DNA of 64,000 nt from an uncultured Ruminococcus sp. Lineage in GTDB: Bacteria > Bacillota > Clostridia > Lachnospirales > Lachnospiraceae. Shown piece after piece: positions 34,102 to 42,505 of the stretch. Made by a program: the position numbers and the translations under genes. The stretch's first letter is position 1, and each line of letters starts with the position of its first letter. Under the pieces are notes generated by a model that had not been told where the DNA came from, searched no databases, and was given only the letters and a program-made list of their open reading frames with translations. The stretch spans positions 22,102 through 86,101 of the forward strand of contig UQKK01000011.1 of the NCBI GenBank assembly GCA_900541505.1, in the 5' to 3' direction.

Positions 34102-35400
34102 ATGAATTATAAGAAAAAAGCGATAACCGGAGCAATCGGATTTGCACTGATAGCGGTATTTTCATCATTTGTTTATATGGCTGTTACTATGATTTCCATG
34201 AATATCTGTGAATTACATGGATTTACAGTAGCTGAATTTTCATTATTTTTCTCGGCATACGGTGCGGGAACAATTGTTTCAAATTATATGCTGGGATTAC
34301 TGATGAAAAAACTGGGCTTGAAAAAACTTGCAAGATTTGGTATTCTGCCATCAATAATTTCAACTATCGTTCTGATACTGGCAGATAATATAATACTGCT
34401 TTCAATTGGCGCATTTATAATCGGATTTTTTGTAGGATTAGTAAGTATTGCTACCTATTCTGTTTTTGTGGGAGCCTGGTTCAACAGAGGAAGAGGGATG
34501 ATGATTTCCCTGCTTGGAGGCGTCACTTCTATTGCAAATATGATTTTTGCTCCGGTTATGGCAAATGTTATCGAAACATCTGGAACAGTGACTGCTGTTC
34601 TGGGATTGGGAATTGTCCTTACGGTAGTGACAATCATAGGAAACTTTATGGTTTGCAATCTTCCTTCTGTTTATGGAGCAGAAATGGTCGATATCACGAA
34701 AGAGAAAAAATCAAAATCTGCGAAAGATGACAGTCAGGCTGCTGAAACGCAGGAAAAACCTTACGATATTCAGATGCCCGCATCTAAACTTCTGAGGCAC
34801 CCTGCAACAATCATCGCTCTGTTGATACCGTTCCTTGGAATTGTAGGAACACTCTTGTATATGAATTATCATGTATATGTTTATGAATCTATGGGATTAG
34901 ACTATACGACAGCAGCACTCTTTGTATCCATTGCATCAGGAGCAACCATTATTTTCTCTCCGCTTTTCGGAATTGCATGTGACAAGCTGGGAATAAAAGC
35001 AGGAATTATAATATTCTCAGGCACTGTAGGAATAACAAGAATTTTATCTCCGATATTGGGTGGATATGCAGGTGCGATTATATTTGCATTATTTAACGGG
35101 ATGAGTTCTTATGCTTTTTATGTAGGAGGTATTGTATTTCCAGAGCTATTTGGTCAGAAAAACAATGCCACTTTAAACGGCTGGTTTGGTGCACTCTCAG
35201 GATTGAGCAGCATCGTTGCCGCACCACTTGCTGTTCAACTCATAGCGGCAGCAAATCAGTCTTATGATTTAGTTATATATGTGAGCGGAGCCTTGTTCTT
35301 GCTTTCCATTGTGGGAATCATTTATTTGATGAGTGATTCAACAAAGAAGAGTTTGATTAAGATGGATCAGAAGTATTTACAAAAAATAAATAATCAATAG
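34102..35400 (+). CDS. MFS transporter
   Basis: A 432-residue membrane carrier with about 12 hydrophobic segments and a central hydrophilic loop (about residues 195-230, rich in K, D and E). The first half holds AYGAGTIVSNYMLGLLMKKLG, the family loop 2-3 region, and GAWFNRGRGMMISLLGG, reminiscent of oxalate/formate antiporter-like and monocarboxylate-like carriers. It is read with the hydrolase genes, has GGGGG before its start, and may import their substrate or export an acid product. It is followed by a bidirectional terminator shared with the convergent tetR gene. Confidence 0.92.
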   Translation: MNYKKKAITGAIGFALIAVFSSFVYMAVTMISMNICELHGFTVAEFSLFFSAYGAGTIVSNYMLGLLMKKLGLKKLARFGILPSIISTIVLILADNIILLSIGAFIIGFFVGLVSIATYSVFVGAWFNRGRGMMISLLGGVTSIANMIFAPVMANVIETSGTVTAVLGLGIVLTVVTIIGNFMVCNLPSVYGAEMVDITKEKKSKSAKDDSQAAETQEKPYDIQMPASKLLRHPATIIALLIPFLGIVGTLLYMNYHVYVYESMGLDYTTAALFVSIASGATIIFSPLFGIACDKLGIKAGIIIFSGTVGITRILSPILGGYAGAIIFALFNGMSSYAFYVGGIVFPELFGQKNNATLNGWFGALSGLSSIVAAPLAVQLIAAANQSYDLVIYVSGALFLLSIVGIIYLMSDSTKKSLIKMDQKYLQKINNQ

Positions 35401-35445
35401 AGCAGTATAAAAATTTTACCAAAATATCATAGGTGCAGCAAACAA

Positions 35446-35488
35446 AAAATCAGGAAAGAATCTCATAGGCAGATACTTTCCTGATTTT
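35446..35488. terminator. Bidirectional terminator between MFS and TetR genes
   Basis: AAAATCAGGAAAG (35446-35458) pairs perfectly with CTTTCCTGATTTT (35476-35488). A and T runs flank the 13-bp stem on both sides, so it fits a rho-independent terminator for both convergent genes. Confidence 0.85.
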
Positions 35489-35489
35489 C

Positions 35490-36104
35490 TTATAATAAAA
35501 AAGCTTTGTTATAATCCTCCTGATTTGTAACCGTTAAATTAAATGCCGTACTAAAGACTTCAGCAATCTTATCTGGTGGATCAATAAAATTATGTGTAAC
35601 GAGATAATCCAGTGTACAGAGCTGTATTGCTGCATTTTTATATGACAGGAAATCAAACAGATTGTCGTGATTAAGGACTTGTTCTTCTCCATCCAAAACC
35701 TTATAACTTATTTTGGCATTCAAAAGGAGATTCCTTGCAGAATTTTCAAATTCTTTAAAAAGTTGATAGCGATACTCCGGCTGTACAAGAATATGTACAA
35801 CGTCTTGATGTTCATAGGCATATTGAGTACAGCTTCGCCAACAAAGCAGAAAAATATCCGTCATACTATAGTCTGAAGAAACATCAGGAATCGGATAGGG
35901 AGAAAAATTATATTTACGCACAAATTCCTTGATGATATAGTCCAAGACGTCAATAGTGTTCCCAAAATGATAATAAAAACTGGAACGATTCACATTTGCT
36001 TCTGCAATAATCTGTTTTACAGAAATTTTCCGAAACTCTGTTTTCTGCAGCAATGCTATCATAGCGGCACAGATTTTTTCTTTTGCAGACTGCCTGGGAT
36101 CCAT
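35490..36104 (-). CDS. TetR family transcriptional regulator
   Basis: A 204-residue repressor-like protein. The N-terminal HTH reads FRKISVKQIIAEANVNRSSF followed by YYHFGNTIDVLDYII, typical of the family. The helical C-terminal domain, which would bind a small ligand, has no motif I can link to a compound. The start is ATG 36104, six bases after GAGGTG; a GTG at 36113 is less likely. It is divergent from hydrolase 6 and convergent with the MFS gene, so it probably controls these and the hydrolase genes, with the ligand being a substrate or product. Confidence 0.9.
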   Translation of the reverse strand: MDPRQSAKEKICAAMIALLQKTEFRKISVKQIIAEANVNRSSFYYHFGNTIDVLDYIIKEFVRKYNFSPYPIPDVSSDYSMTDIFLLCWRSCTQYAYEHQDVVHILVQPEYRYQLFKEFENSARNLLLNAKISYKVLDGEEQVLNHDNLFDFLSYKNAAIQLCTLDYLVTHNFIDPPDKIAEVFSTAFNLTVTNQEDYNKAFLL

Positions 36105-36417
36105 AATCTTCACCTCATCTTCTGTTATTTGATTTTCTTTTTATATTATCTCATTTTGAGCTTGGATTTACAATAGAAATTTTCCTGCTTCAGGCGATAA
36201 AGATGAACTGTGAAAAACATGACATGATTACTTTGGCTGATACATTTCCTGCATATTGGTTGAAAATTACGACAAATATCAGGAAACGTTGTCTGATTCA
36301 GATGATTATTTCTACATGCCTTGATTGTATAATTAATTCAAAGGATACAAATCGGTATCTATAGAACGGAAATTAAAGCGCTGGAATTTCTAATAGAAAT
36401 AAAAAGGAGGAACTTGT
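36105..36417. promoter_or_regulatory. Divergent promoter region between tetR and hydrolase 6
   Basis: About 310 bases with no gene. TATAAT at 36328-36333 is a likely -10 box for hydrolase 6, with a weak -35 around 36305. GACAA (36271-36275) and TTGTC (36289-36293) form a loose inverted repeat upstream of it, a possible TetR operator but weak evidence. Composition is strongly AT-rich. Confidence 0.4.
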
Positions 36418-37527
36418 ATGTATCTTGATAAAAAAGAAAAACAGTTTTCGATTGAAGGGGTCCCACAGGAAACACTGCCGACATTAAGTGAGGGATATTT
36501 TGATGACAGGACAGACCCCAGATGGGCTCATCCCGAATTAACCGCTATCTATGAGGTCGAGCATGCGTGCGACCAGTCGGCAAAAGTTTCAGCGCCGGAA
36601 ATTACAGAAGAAGAGCGACTGCAAAGAAAAGCTGAGTGGTTGAAACCGACTTTGGAAAGATCGTTTCCGAAGAAACACGACGTTGTGCGGACTGAATATA
36701 CAGTAAAAGGATTGAATGAAAAGGATCCGGACATCACTGTTTACGTAACAAAGAAGAGGGATTCCCAAAAAGAGATATCCCCGGTTCTTTTTGGAATTGG
36801 TCAAGGCGCAATGATGTTTAATCCGTATAAAGGGCTTGCGCCGAGTATGGAACTGATTGCCATGGAACATGATGTGACATTGGTATTTGCGGAAGCGAGA
36901 ACTGCCGTAGAAGCCCCCTTCCCGGCAGCTTTGGATGATTATCAGGCAGTCTATCAGTGGATGCTTGATAACGCAAAAGAATTAAAAATCGATTCCGACA
37001 ATGTTGTCCTTCTGGGAGAAAGCGGCGGGGGCTATACTTCTCTTTGCTTTGCATTCCGTTGTAAACGTGTCGGTTTTAAACCGAGAGGCTGCATGGCAAG
37101 AGAGCCGATTACTGATGACAGTATGAGCTTTCCGTCAAGCCGGATTGTCCAAGGAGGATGGGATGCAGCGGACAATCACCGTATTTTCCAGATTCTGTTT
37201 GGTAAGAATAACGCATACTCTCCATTCTTGACTCCAGAACATGTTCCGAATCACGCGACAGTAGAAGACTGTAAAGGGCTCTGCCCGATTTTCATCCATG
37301 CGATGGAACTGGATGCCGACCGTGATGCTTCAATGGATTTCGCAAGAAAATTATATGAAGCAAAGGTTTACACGCAGATTCATGTCTGGGGCGGAGCTGG
37401 ACATGGTGCATTTTTCCTTCCTCCGAAAGGTGAAAGCAAAATTCATGATGCATATAAGGCAATTTGTTTTGCAGAGCTTCATGATATGTTTACCTATGAT
37501 TTACGGCGTTTGTGGCTTAATGATTAA
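36418..37527 (+). CDS. HSL-like alpha/beta hydrolase 6 of 6
   Basis: A 369-residue paralogue set apart from the others by the MFS and tetR genes. The tag RTDPRWAHPE follows a longer N-terminal lead of about 30 residues. The oxyanion stretch is IGQGAMM, elbow GESGGG (S202), acid in MELDADRDASMDFARKLY and histidine in WGGAGHGAFF. The start follows AAAGGAGG. Sequence layout and the shared acid segment (RDxxxxFxxKLYEA) place it nearest to hydrolases 1 and 2. A good terminator follows, so it is transcribed alone. Confidence 0.88.
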   Translation: MYLDKKEKQFSIEGVPQETLPTLSEGYFDDRTDPRWAHPELTAIYEVEHACDQSAKVSAPEITEEERLQRKAEWLKPTLERSFPKKHDVVRTEYTVKGLNEKDPDITVYVTKKRDSQKEISPVLFGIGQGAMMFNPYKGLAPSMELIAMEHDVTLVFAEARTAVEAPFPAALDDYQAVYQWMLDNAKELKIDSDNVVLLGESGGGYTSLCFAFRCKRVGFKPRGCMAREPITDDSMSFPSSRIVQGGWDAADNHRIFQILFGKNNAYSPFLTPEHVPNHATVEDCKGLCPIFIHAMELDADRDASMDFARKLYEAKVYTQIHVWGGAGHGAFFLPPKGESKIHDAYKAICFAELHDMFTYDLRRLWLND

Positions 37528-37563
37528 AAATACCTTAAATAAAACATATTTATAAATTACAGA

Positions 37564-37614
37564 GGAACCATTGTAGTAGAAAAGTATAATCTATAGAACA
37601 ATGGTTCCTTTTTT
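37564..37614 (+). terminator. Rho-independent terminator after hydrolase 6
   Basis: GGAACCATTG (37564-37573) pairs with CAATGGTTCC (37599-37608) and six T residues follow at once. Confidence 0.85.
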
Positions 37615-37735
37615 GCAGAAAACAAAGCAGAAAGACAAATTTTCCCCGCTTTTTTGTGCGATGGCAGACATATATTTTCCCCTTCTTTAAAGTTATGATA
37701 ATAATAGTAAACCAGCATGGAAGGAGAAGTTCTAT

Positions 37736-38785
37736 ATGAGTAAGATTTCTGTAGTAATCACTGTTTTCAACGATGAAAAATTTCTGGAGAAGAGTATCCA
37801 AAGTGTTTTAGCACAGACATACACAGACTGGGAGCTGATTCTTGTTGATGACGGCTCCACAGACGGAAGCGGCGCAATCTGCGACCGGTTTGCGGCAAAG
37901 GATGACAGGATTCGGGTCATCCACCAGCAGAACCAGGGATATTCAGGGGCAAGGAATACAGGACTTGACATGGTGACAGGAGAGTATGTGACCTTTGTTG
38001 ACAGCGACGACTGGCTGGAGCCGGATGCGCTGATGTCCACATATGACGGTATCGTAAAGGAAAACGCGGACTACGCCATCGGCGGCGTGAATTTTGTCTA
38101 CTACACGGACAAGAGCCGGCAAACGGTAGAACATATCGACGTGGGAGTGCCGAAGGAAGCATACTATTTCCGCATGAAGGATTTGGCAGTAGAAGGAAAG
38201 AAATTGTGGGCTACATGCGGACCGATGTTTTACTGTGTTTGGAGCAGGGTTTTTAAGATGGATATCATACGCAATTACCATCTGCGTTTTAACACCAGCT
38301 TAAAACTCCAGGAGGATGTCAATTTTACATTCTGCTACATGTACCATATTGACAAAGTATTTGTGAGCGACCATGTATTCTACAATTACTGCCGGGAGAT
38401 TGACAAGGATGACACGGCAGAGAAACCGATTCTGGAGCAGTATTTTTACGTGGAAGAATCTCTTATCAATGTGGACCGCATGGTATACAAATTCCGTCTG
38501 CCGGAGGAGTACCGTATGGAACTGTACCGCAATCTCTCCGAGTGGTTTGTAAAACTGGCAGGAAAGATTTACATGGAGAGCACCGGACTGAGTGCCGAGG
38601 AACAGCGGCTCCATGTGGCATGTATGAGTGACAGCTATATCTTCCGGGTATTCTGCAACAGATTCAGCGGCGAAGATGCGTTCTGGGCGAGAATGAAGCG
38701 GGATTTGGACAGTGGCGACATGGAAGATTTGTATATCGGATTCGGCGAAAAACTTCAGGAGGGCGTTGTGCCTCCGTGTCAGTAA
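37736..38785 (+). CDS. Family 2 glycosyltransferase
   Basis: A GT-A transferase of 349 residues. Motifs are SVVITVFNDEKFLEKSIQS, LVDDGSTDGSGAI, GYSGARNTGLDM and the DXD-type FVDSDDWLEP. It is a paralogue of the protein at 9879, with agreement continuing through the helical C terminus (for example CMSDSYIFRVFC against CMTEGFAFRFFC). As there, an SDR gene follows, here 15 bases away. The start has AAGGAGAAG. Donor and acceptor unknown. Confidence 0.9.
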   Translation: MSKISVVITVFNDEKFLEKSIQSVLAQTYTDWELILVDDGSTDGSGAICDRFAAKDDRIRVIHQQNQGYSGARNTGLDMVTGEYVTFVDSDDWLEPDALMSTYDGIVKENADYAIGGVNFVYYTDKSRQTVEHIDVGVPKEAYYFRMKDLAVEGKKLWATCGPMFYCVWSRVFKMDIIRNYHLRFNTSLKLQEDVNFTFCYMYHIDKVFVSDHVFYNYCREIDKDDTAEKPILEQYFYVEESLINVDRMVYKFRLPEEYRMELYRNLSEWFVKLAGKIYMESTGLSAEEQRLHVACMSDSYIFRVFCNRFSGEDAFWARMKRDLDSGDMEDLYIGFGEKLQEGVVPPCQ

Positions 38786-38800
38786 AAGGAGAATATTCGA

Positions 38801-39577
38801 ATGAAAGAAAGAAAAGTTGCGGTCGTTACCGGAGGGGCAGACGGAATCGGTTCGGGCATCGTCTCCCGCCTATCTTCTGAAGGCATGATAGTAGCGATTG
38901 TAGATAAAGATGAAAAAAAGGCAAAAATAAAGGCGGAAGAAATCACGGCATCGGGCAATGAGGCGAAAGCTTTTCACTGTGATTTGAGCCGGCCGGAGGA
39001 GATAGAGGCAGTATTTGATAAAATCATAGAGGCTTTCGGCAGAATTGATGTTTTGATAAACAATGCCGGAGTGGGAGGGTACCTCTCCTGGCAGGACATG
39101 TCCATGGAAGAATGGCACCGCTTTACATCGGTAAACTGTGACGCGGCGTTTCTGTGTGTGCAGAGGGCGGCAAAGGAGATGATTCAAAGGAAAATTCAGG
39201 GGGATATCATTCTGGTCTTAAGCCAGGCGGCATTAAATCAGGATGAGACGATTGTGGTGCCCTACGGAGTTTCTAAATGGGGAGAGCGGGGGCTTATGCG
39301 AAGCGCCGCCTCTGCTCTGCGCAAATATGGCATCGCTGTCAACGGCATCTGTCCCGGAACTGTGTGGACTCCTATGATGGACGGATTTTGCCAGGAATAT
39401 CTGGATGCCGGGAGCGGGACGAAGGAAGAATATCTCGCTTTTATCGAGAGTAAATATCCCTTAAACCGCATACAGACAGCAGAAGATATGGCAAATATGT
39501 GCCTGTTCCTGCTGCGTGACGGGCATCATATGTCCGGGCAGACTCTGCCCGTAGCCGGCGGCATTATATTTTCATAG
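38801..39577 (+). CDS. SDR family NAD(P)-dependent oxidoreductase
   Basis: A 258-residue classical SDR with TGGADGIG at the N terminus, NNAGVGG, the catalytic serine in LVLSQAA and YGVSK as the catalytic Y-x-x-x-K. IVDKDEKK after strand 2 suggests NAD(H). It is probably active. It is paired with the glycosyltransferase before it and with a degenerate SDR-like protein 11 bases after it. The product of the pair of dehydrogenases and the next alcohol dehydrogenase may be an oxidised sugar or polyol. Confidence 0.92.
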   Translation: MKERKVAVVTGGADGIGSGIVSRLSSEGMIVAIVDKDEKKAKIKAEEITASGNEAKAFHCDLSRPEEIEAVFDKIIEAFGRIDVLINNAGVGGYLSWQDMSMEEWHRFTSVNCDAAFLCVQRAAKEMIQRKIQGDIILVLSQAALNQDETIVVPYGVSKWGERGLMRSAASALRKYGIAVNGICPGTVWTPMMDGFCQEYLDAGSGTKEEYLAFIESKYPLNRIQTAEDMANMCLFLLRDGHHMSGQTLPVAGGIIFS

Positions 39578-39588
39578 GAGGCAGAAAA

Positions 39589-40242
39589 ATGGAGAGAAAA
39601 AAGAAGATTATTGTGGCTGTCGGTGAGAACAGTGACGCAAAACAGACCATATGCCGACAGCTTCAGAAAAATCACCATATCATCGTACCCTGCTGTGCAA
39701 AACCGGAAGAATATCAGGAGGCAATCGAATATGCGGTACATGAATACGGTGGGATTGACGGCGTATTTTACTTAGCAGATACACAGGAAGAAGATTCCTT
39801 TTTGGAACTTTCCTTTGAAGATTGGCGCCATGTCATGGATGAAAATTTGGATGGCGCGATTCTCTGCTGTCAGAGTATGGCAGAGCAGATGAGAGCACAG
39901 GGCAGGAAAGAGTCCCCCTATTCCATTCTGCTGATAACCGGTGGGGCAAAGGCTTTTGCGGACAGCGAAAAGGGGGCGCTTACAGCGTCCACATGGGCAT
40001 TGCGGGGACTGATGCGACACTTAGCGCTCAATTTGGCGGCAGATAACATCCTGGTAAATCTCCTTACTTATGATAAGGCAGATAAGAAGACTGCACAGGG
40101 AAGCAAGATACAAACTTCAGACAGTCCATGCCGGGAAGATTATGAACATCTGGCATCCTGTACACAGTTTTTCTTTGCGGATGACACGGTTAATGTGACA
40201 GGGATTACCATGATGAGCGGCGATAAAATGACAATGCTTTAG
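39589..40242 (+). CDS. SDR-like protein lacking cofactor and catalytic motifs
   Basis: A 217-residue protein with the SDR strand-helix rhythm and a recognisable ALTASTWALRGLMRHLALNL helix. However, the glycine-rich cofactor loop is VGENSDAKQ, the NNAG motif is LADTQEE, and the Y-x-x-x-K pair is missing (L and T at those places). It cannot be a normal dehydrogenase. It follows the intact SDR gene closely and may be its noncatalytic partner, as in SDR hetero-oligomers, or a decaying copy. Its frame is intact and it starts after AGGAGG, which argues that it is kept. Confidence 0.75.
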   Translation: MERKKKIIVAVGENSDAKQTICRQLQKNHHIIVPCCAKPEEYQEAIEYAVHEYGGIDGVFYLADTQEEDSFLELSFEDWRHVMDENLDGAILCCQSMAEQMRAQGRKESPYSILLITGGAKAFADSEKGALTASTWALRGLMRHLALNLAADNILVNLLTYDKADKKTAQGSKIQTSDSPCREDYEHLASCTQFFFADDTVNVTGITMMSGDKMTML

Positions 40243-40266
40243 CATAGAGAGATACAGGAGGAAAAC

Positions 40267-41472
40267 ATGGCTGGTTATTATGATTTTACTTCATTTCAGA
40301 AATACACGATTGGTTACGGGACGCTGAGGGATATCCGCCGGATTACATATGGCATGGGGGACCGCTATCTGATTCTGCACGATTACCACTGTAATGGAGC
40401 CATAAATGAGAGGATTCGTGAAGGACTTGAAAATCCTAAGGCACTTCCCATAGAAGTAACCGCAGATAATATGGTGGGACGTGAAGCAGGATTGATGGAC
40501 AGTCTGCCGGGAGATGACGAGATGACTCCCGCAGAATTTCAGTTCTGCCAGGTGGAGAATAAGGTATGCTCCCTGCAGGCGGCAGAGGAGATTGGAAAAA
40601 CAATCTGTGACTATCAACCGGATATCGTCGTTGCTGTGGGCGGAGCGCGATGTCAGGATTTGGTGCGGGCTGCCCTGCACTACACAGACCGCTATAAACG
40701 ACCGAAGCTGGTTATGTGTCCCACGGTCCTATCTTCCAACGCCAGTGCTACAGGTATGTCTGTCATGTATGACGAGGAGACCGGAGAGATGGCGGATTTC
40801 TGGAGCCTTGCATATATGCCGGAGTGTCAGATTGTAGATACTGAGGTTTTGATTGACACCCCGGTCCGCGCGCTGATTGCCGGGATTGGGGACCAGGTCG
40901 CTTCCAGTGTCGAAGCGCTCCACACGATAAAAAAGATTGGAGAGTGGGAGAGATGCGACCCACTGTGCATAAGCCACCACGAGGCAGTCCTGCGTGTGCT
41001 TAAAGAACATGCGCCCGCCGCAGTCCAGGCGATGGAGGAGAAGAAGGTAACAAAGGAATTTGAGTGGGTGTGTCATGCCCTGACAAGATTTACCGGACCT
41101 CAGCTGGCAATCCAGACCGCCTTCTTCGCGCATATCCTGGACGAGGCGCTGATTATGATACCCGAATTGAAAGGAAAGATGCACGGAGAACTGGTGGGCT
41201 ATGGAATCCTGCCGGAAATGGTTCTCTTCGGGACTCCCGAGGAGATTCCCGCCTGGGTTGATTTCCTTGAGGAAATTGGGATTCCGGTGAATTTAAAAGA
41301 ACTTGGCATCGAAACGTACGATTACGAAACCATAAAGTCTTACTGCGAGGCGGCATCCGACAAAATCATGGCATCCAGAGCCATCGTTCACTGGTCTGCA
41401 GAAGAAATGGCGCACGCTATCATGGCTGCGGACGCAATGGTGAATGCATATCTGGAGAAAAAGCCATTGTAA
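40267..41472 (+). CDS. Iron-containing alcohol dehydrogenase / glycerol dehydrogenase-like protein
   Basis: A 401-residue relative of glycerol dehydrogenase (GldA). The dinucleotide loop is VAVGGARCQDL, where the family usually has GGGK. PTVLSSNASATG and the metal aspartate in GIGDQVAS follow. The metal histidines are in AFFAHILDEAL and MHGELVGYG, so the Zn/Fe site appears kept. It may oxidise a polyol or act as a sugar-phosphate dehydrogenase. It ends the run of three oxidoreductase genes (38801, 39589, 40267). The start follows AGGAGG. Confidence 0.85.
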   Translation: MAGYYDFTSFQKYTIGYGTLRDIRRITYGMGDRYLILHDYHCNGAINERIREGLENPKALPIEVTADNMVGREAGLMDSLPGDDEMTPAEFQFCQVENKVCSLQAAEEIGKTICDYQPDIVVAVGGARCQDLVRAALHYTDRYKRPKLVMCPTVLSSNASATGMSVMYDEETGEMADFWSLAYMPECQIVDTEVLIDTPVRALIAGIGDQVASSVEALHTIKKIGEWERCDPLCISHHEAVLRVLKEHAPAAVQAMEEKKVTKEFEWVCHALTRFTGPQLAIQTAFFAHILDEALIMIPELKGKMHGELVGYGILPEMVLFGTPEEIPAWVDFLEEIGIPVNLKELGIETYDYETIKSYCEAASDKIMASRAIVHWSAEEMAHAIMAADAMVNAYLEKKPL

Positions 41473-41511
41473 AGGGATTTCAAAGGAAATGGGGAAAAGG
41501 ATGGGGAAGAG

Positions 41512-42429
41512 ATGATTAGCAAAAAGGACTATATTCAGGCAGTCAGAAAGAGACCTCTATGTCTCTTTCTCCCGCTGTTTGAGACCAATCTGCTCAAATG
41601 GATACCGGATGAGCGGTATCTGAAAATGGAATACCGGGTCATTACGGGGAAAAAATTAAACCTGCATCCACCGGTCACCTTCAATGAGAAAATCCAGTGG
41701 CTGAAACTCCATGACAGAAATCCGCTGTACCGGGATTTGACGGATAAATACCGGAACCGGAAATTTGTGGAGAAATATATCGGGGAGAAATATCTTGTTC
41801 CTCTCCTTGGTGTCTGGGACAGGGCGGAGCAGATTGACTTTGACAGTCTGCCAAATCGCTTTGCGCTCAAATGTACCCACGGGTATGGAGGAATGGTCCT
41901 GTGCCGCGACAAAAAGAGCCTGGATGTTAAAAAAGCACGGGAGAAATTAAACCGCGCGCTGGATACAGACTTTTATCCGAGAGGCAGGGAGTGGGCGTAT
42001 GGAAACGCGGCACCCAAAATCATCGCGGAACGTTTTATCGATGACGGGGGCGGCGCAAGACCTGCTGATTATAAATTCTTGTGCATGAACGGGAAAGTCC
42101 GGTGTGTCTGTATCTCCAGAAGCTTAGGTGATGAAGATGGATGTGTCTCTTTCTTTGATCCCAAGGGAGAGCGCCTGCCTTTTAAGCGGGTGGATTACCC
42201 CGATTATCCGAAGGACCAGTCCCTTCCCGCGTCGTTTCAGGAGATGAAGGAAGCGGCAGAGATTTTGGCAAAAGCTTCACAGGCGCCGTTCATCAGGGTG
42301 GACTTTTATGAGATGCAAACGAACATTTACTTTTCTGAATTTACCTTTTATCCGTGCGGAGGAACGATGTTTTTGGACCCGCCGGAATATGACAAAGTAC
42401 TGGGAGAACAACTCGAAATATCTCTCTGA
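41512..42429 (+). CDS. TupA-like ATP-grasp protein
   Basis: A 305-residue protein of the TupA-like ATP-grasp family, found in clusters for teichuronic acid and other surface glycans. Typical are TFNEKIQWLKLHDRNPLY, TDKYRNRKFVEKYIG, ALKCTHGYGGMVLC and the metal-binding RVDFYEMQTNIYFSEFTFYP. Members probably form an amide or ester between a sugar acid and an amino acid or other group, but the reaction is rarely shown. It follows the alcohol dehydrogenase by 39 bases, and a hairpin then separates it from the convergent GT2/ATP-grasp gene. Confidence 0.9.
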   Translation: MISKKDYIQAVRKRPLCLFLPLFETNLLKWIPDERYLKMEYRVITGKKLNLHPPVTFNEKIQWLKLHDRNPLYRDLTDKYRNRKFVEKYIGEKYLVPLLGVWDRAEQIDFDSLPNRFALKCTHGYGGMVLCRDKKSLDVKKAREKLNRALDTDFYPRGREWAYGNAAPKIIAERFIDDGGGARPADYKFLCMNGKVRCVCISRSLGDEDGCVSFFDPKGERLPFKRVDYPDYPKDQSLPASFQEMKEAAEILAKASQAPFIRVDFYEMQTNIYFSEFTFYPCGGTMFLDPPEYDKVLGEQLEISL

Positions 42430-42459
42430 ACAGCGGCTCTATCGCCTTATTCAGAGACT

Positions 42460-42497
42460 CCGGATAATTCATGGAGTGTTATGCATGAATCATCCGG
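42460..42497. terminator. Hairpin between convergent genes
   Basis: CCGGAT and ATTCATG (42460-42473) pair with CATGAAT and ATCCGG (42484-42497), with one A-C mismatch. There is no T-run. It stands 9 bases before the stop of the convergent gene. Confidence 0.55.
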
Positions 42498-42505
42498 GAT
42501 ACTAT

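Noticed and set aside
36271..36293. A firm TetR operator upstream of hydrolase 6
   Set aside because: Only 5-base half-sites with a 13-base spacer are seen, too weak to be called an operator with confidence.
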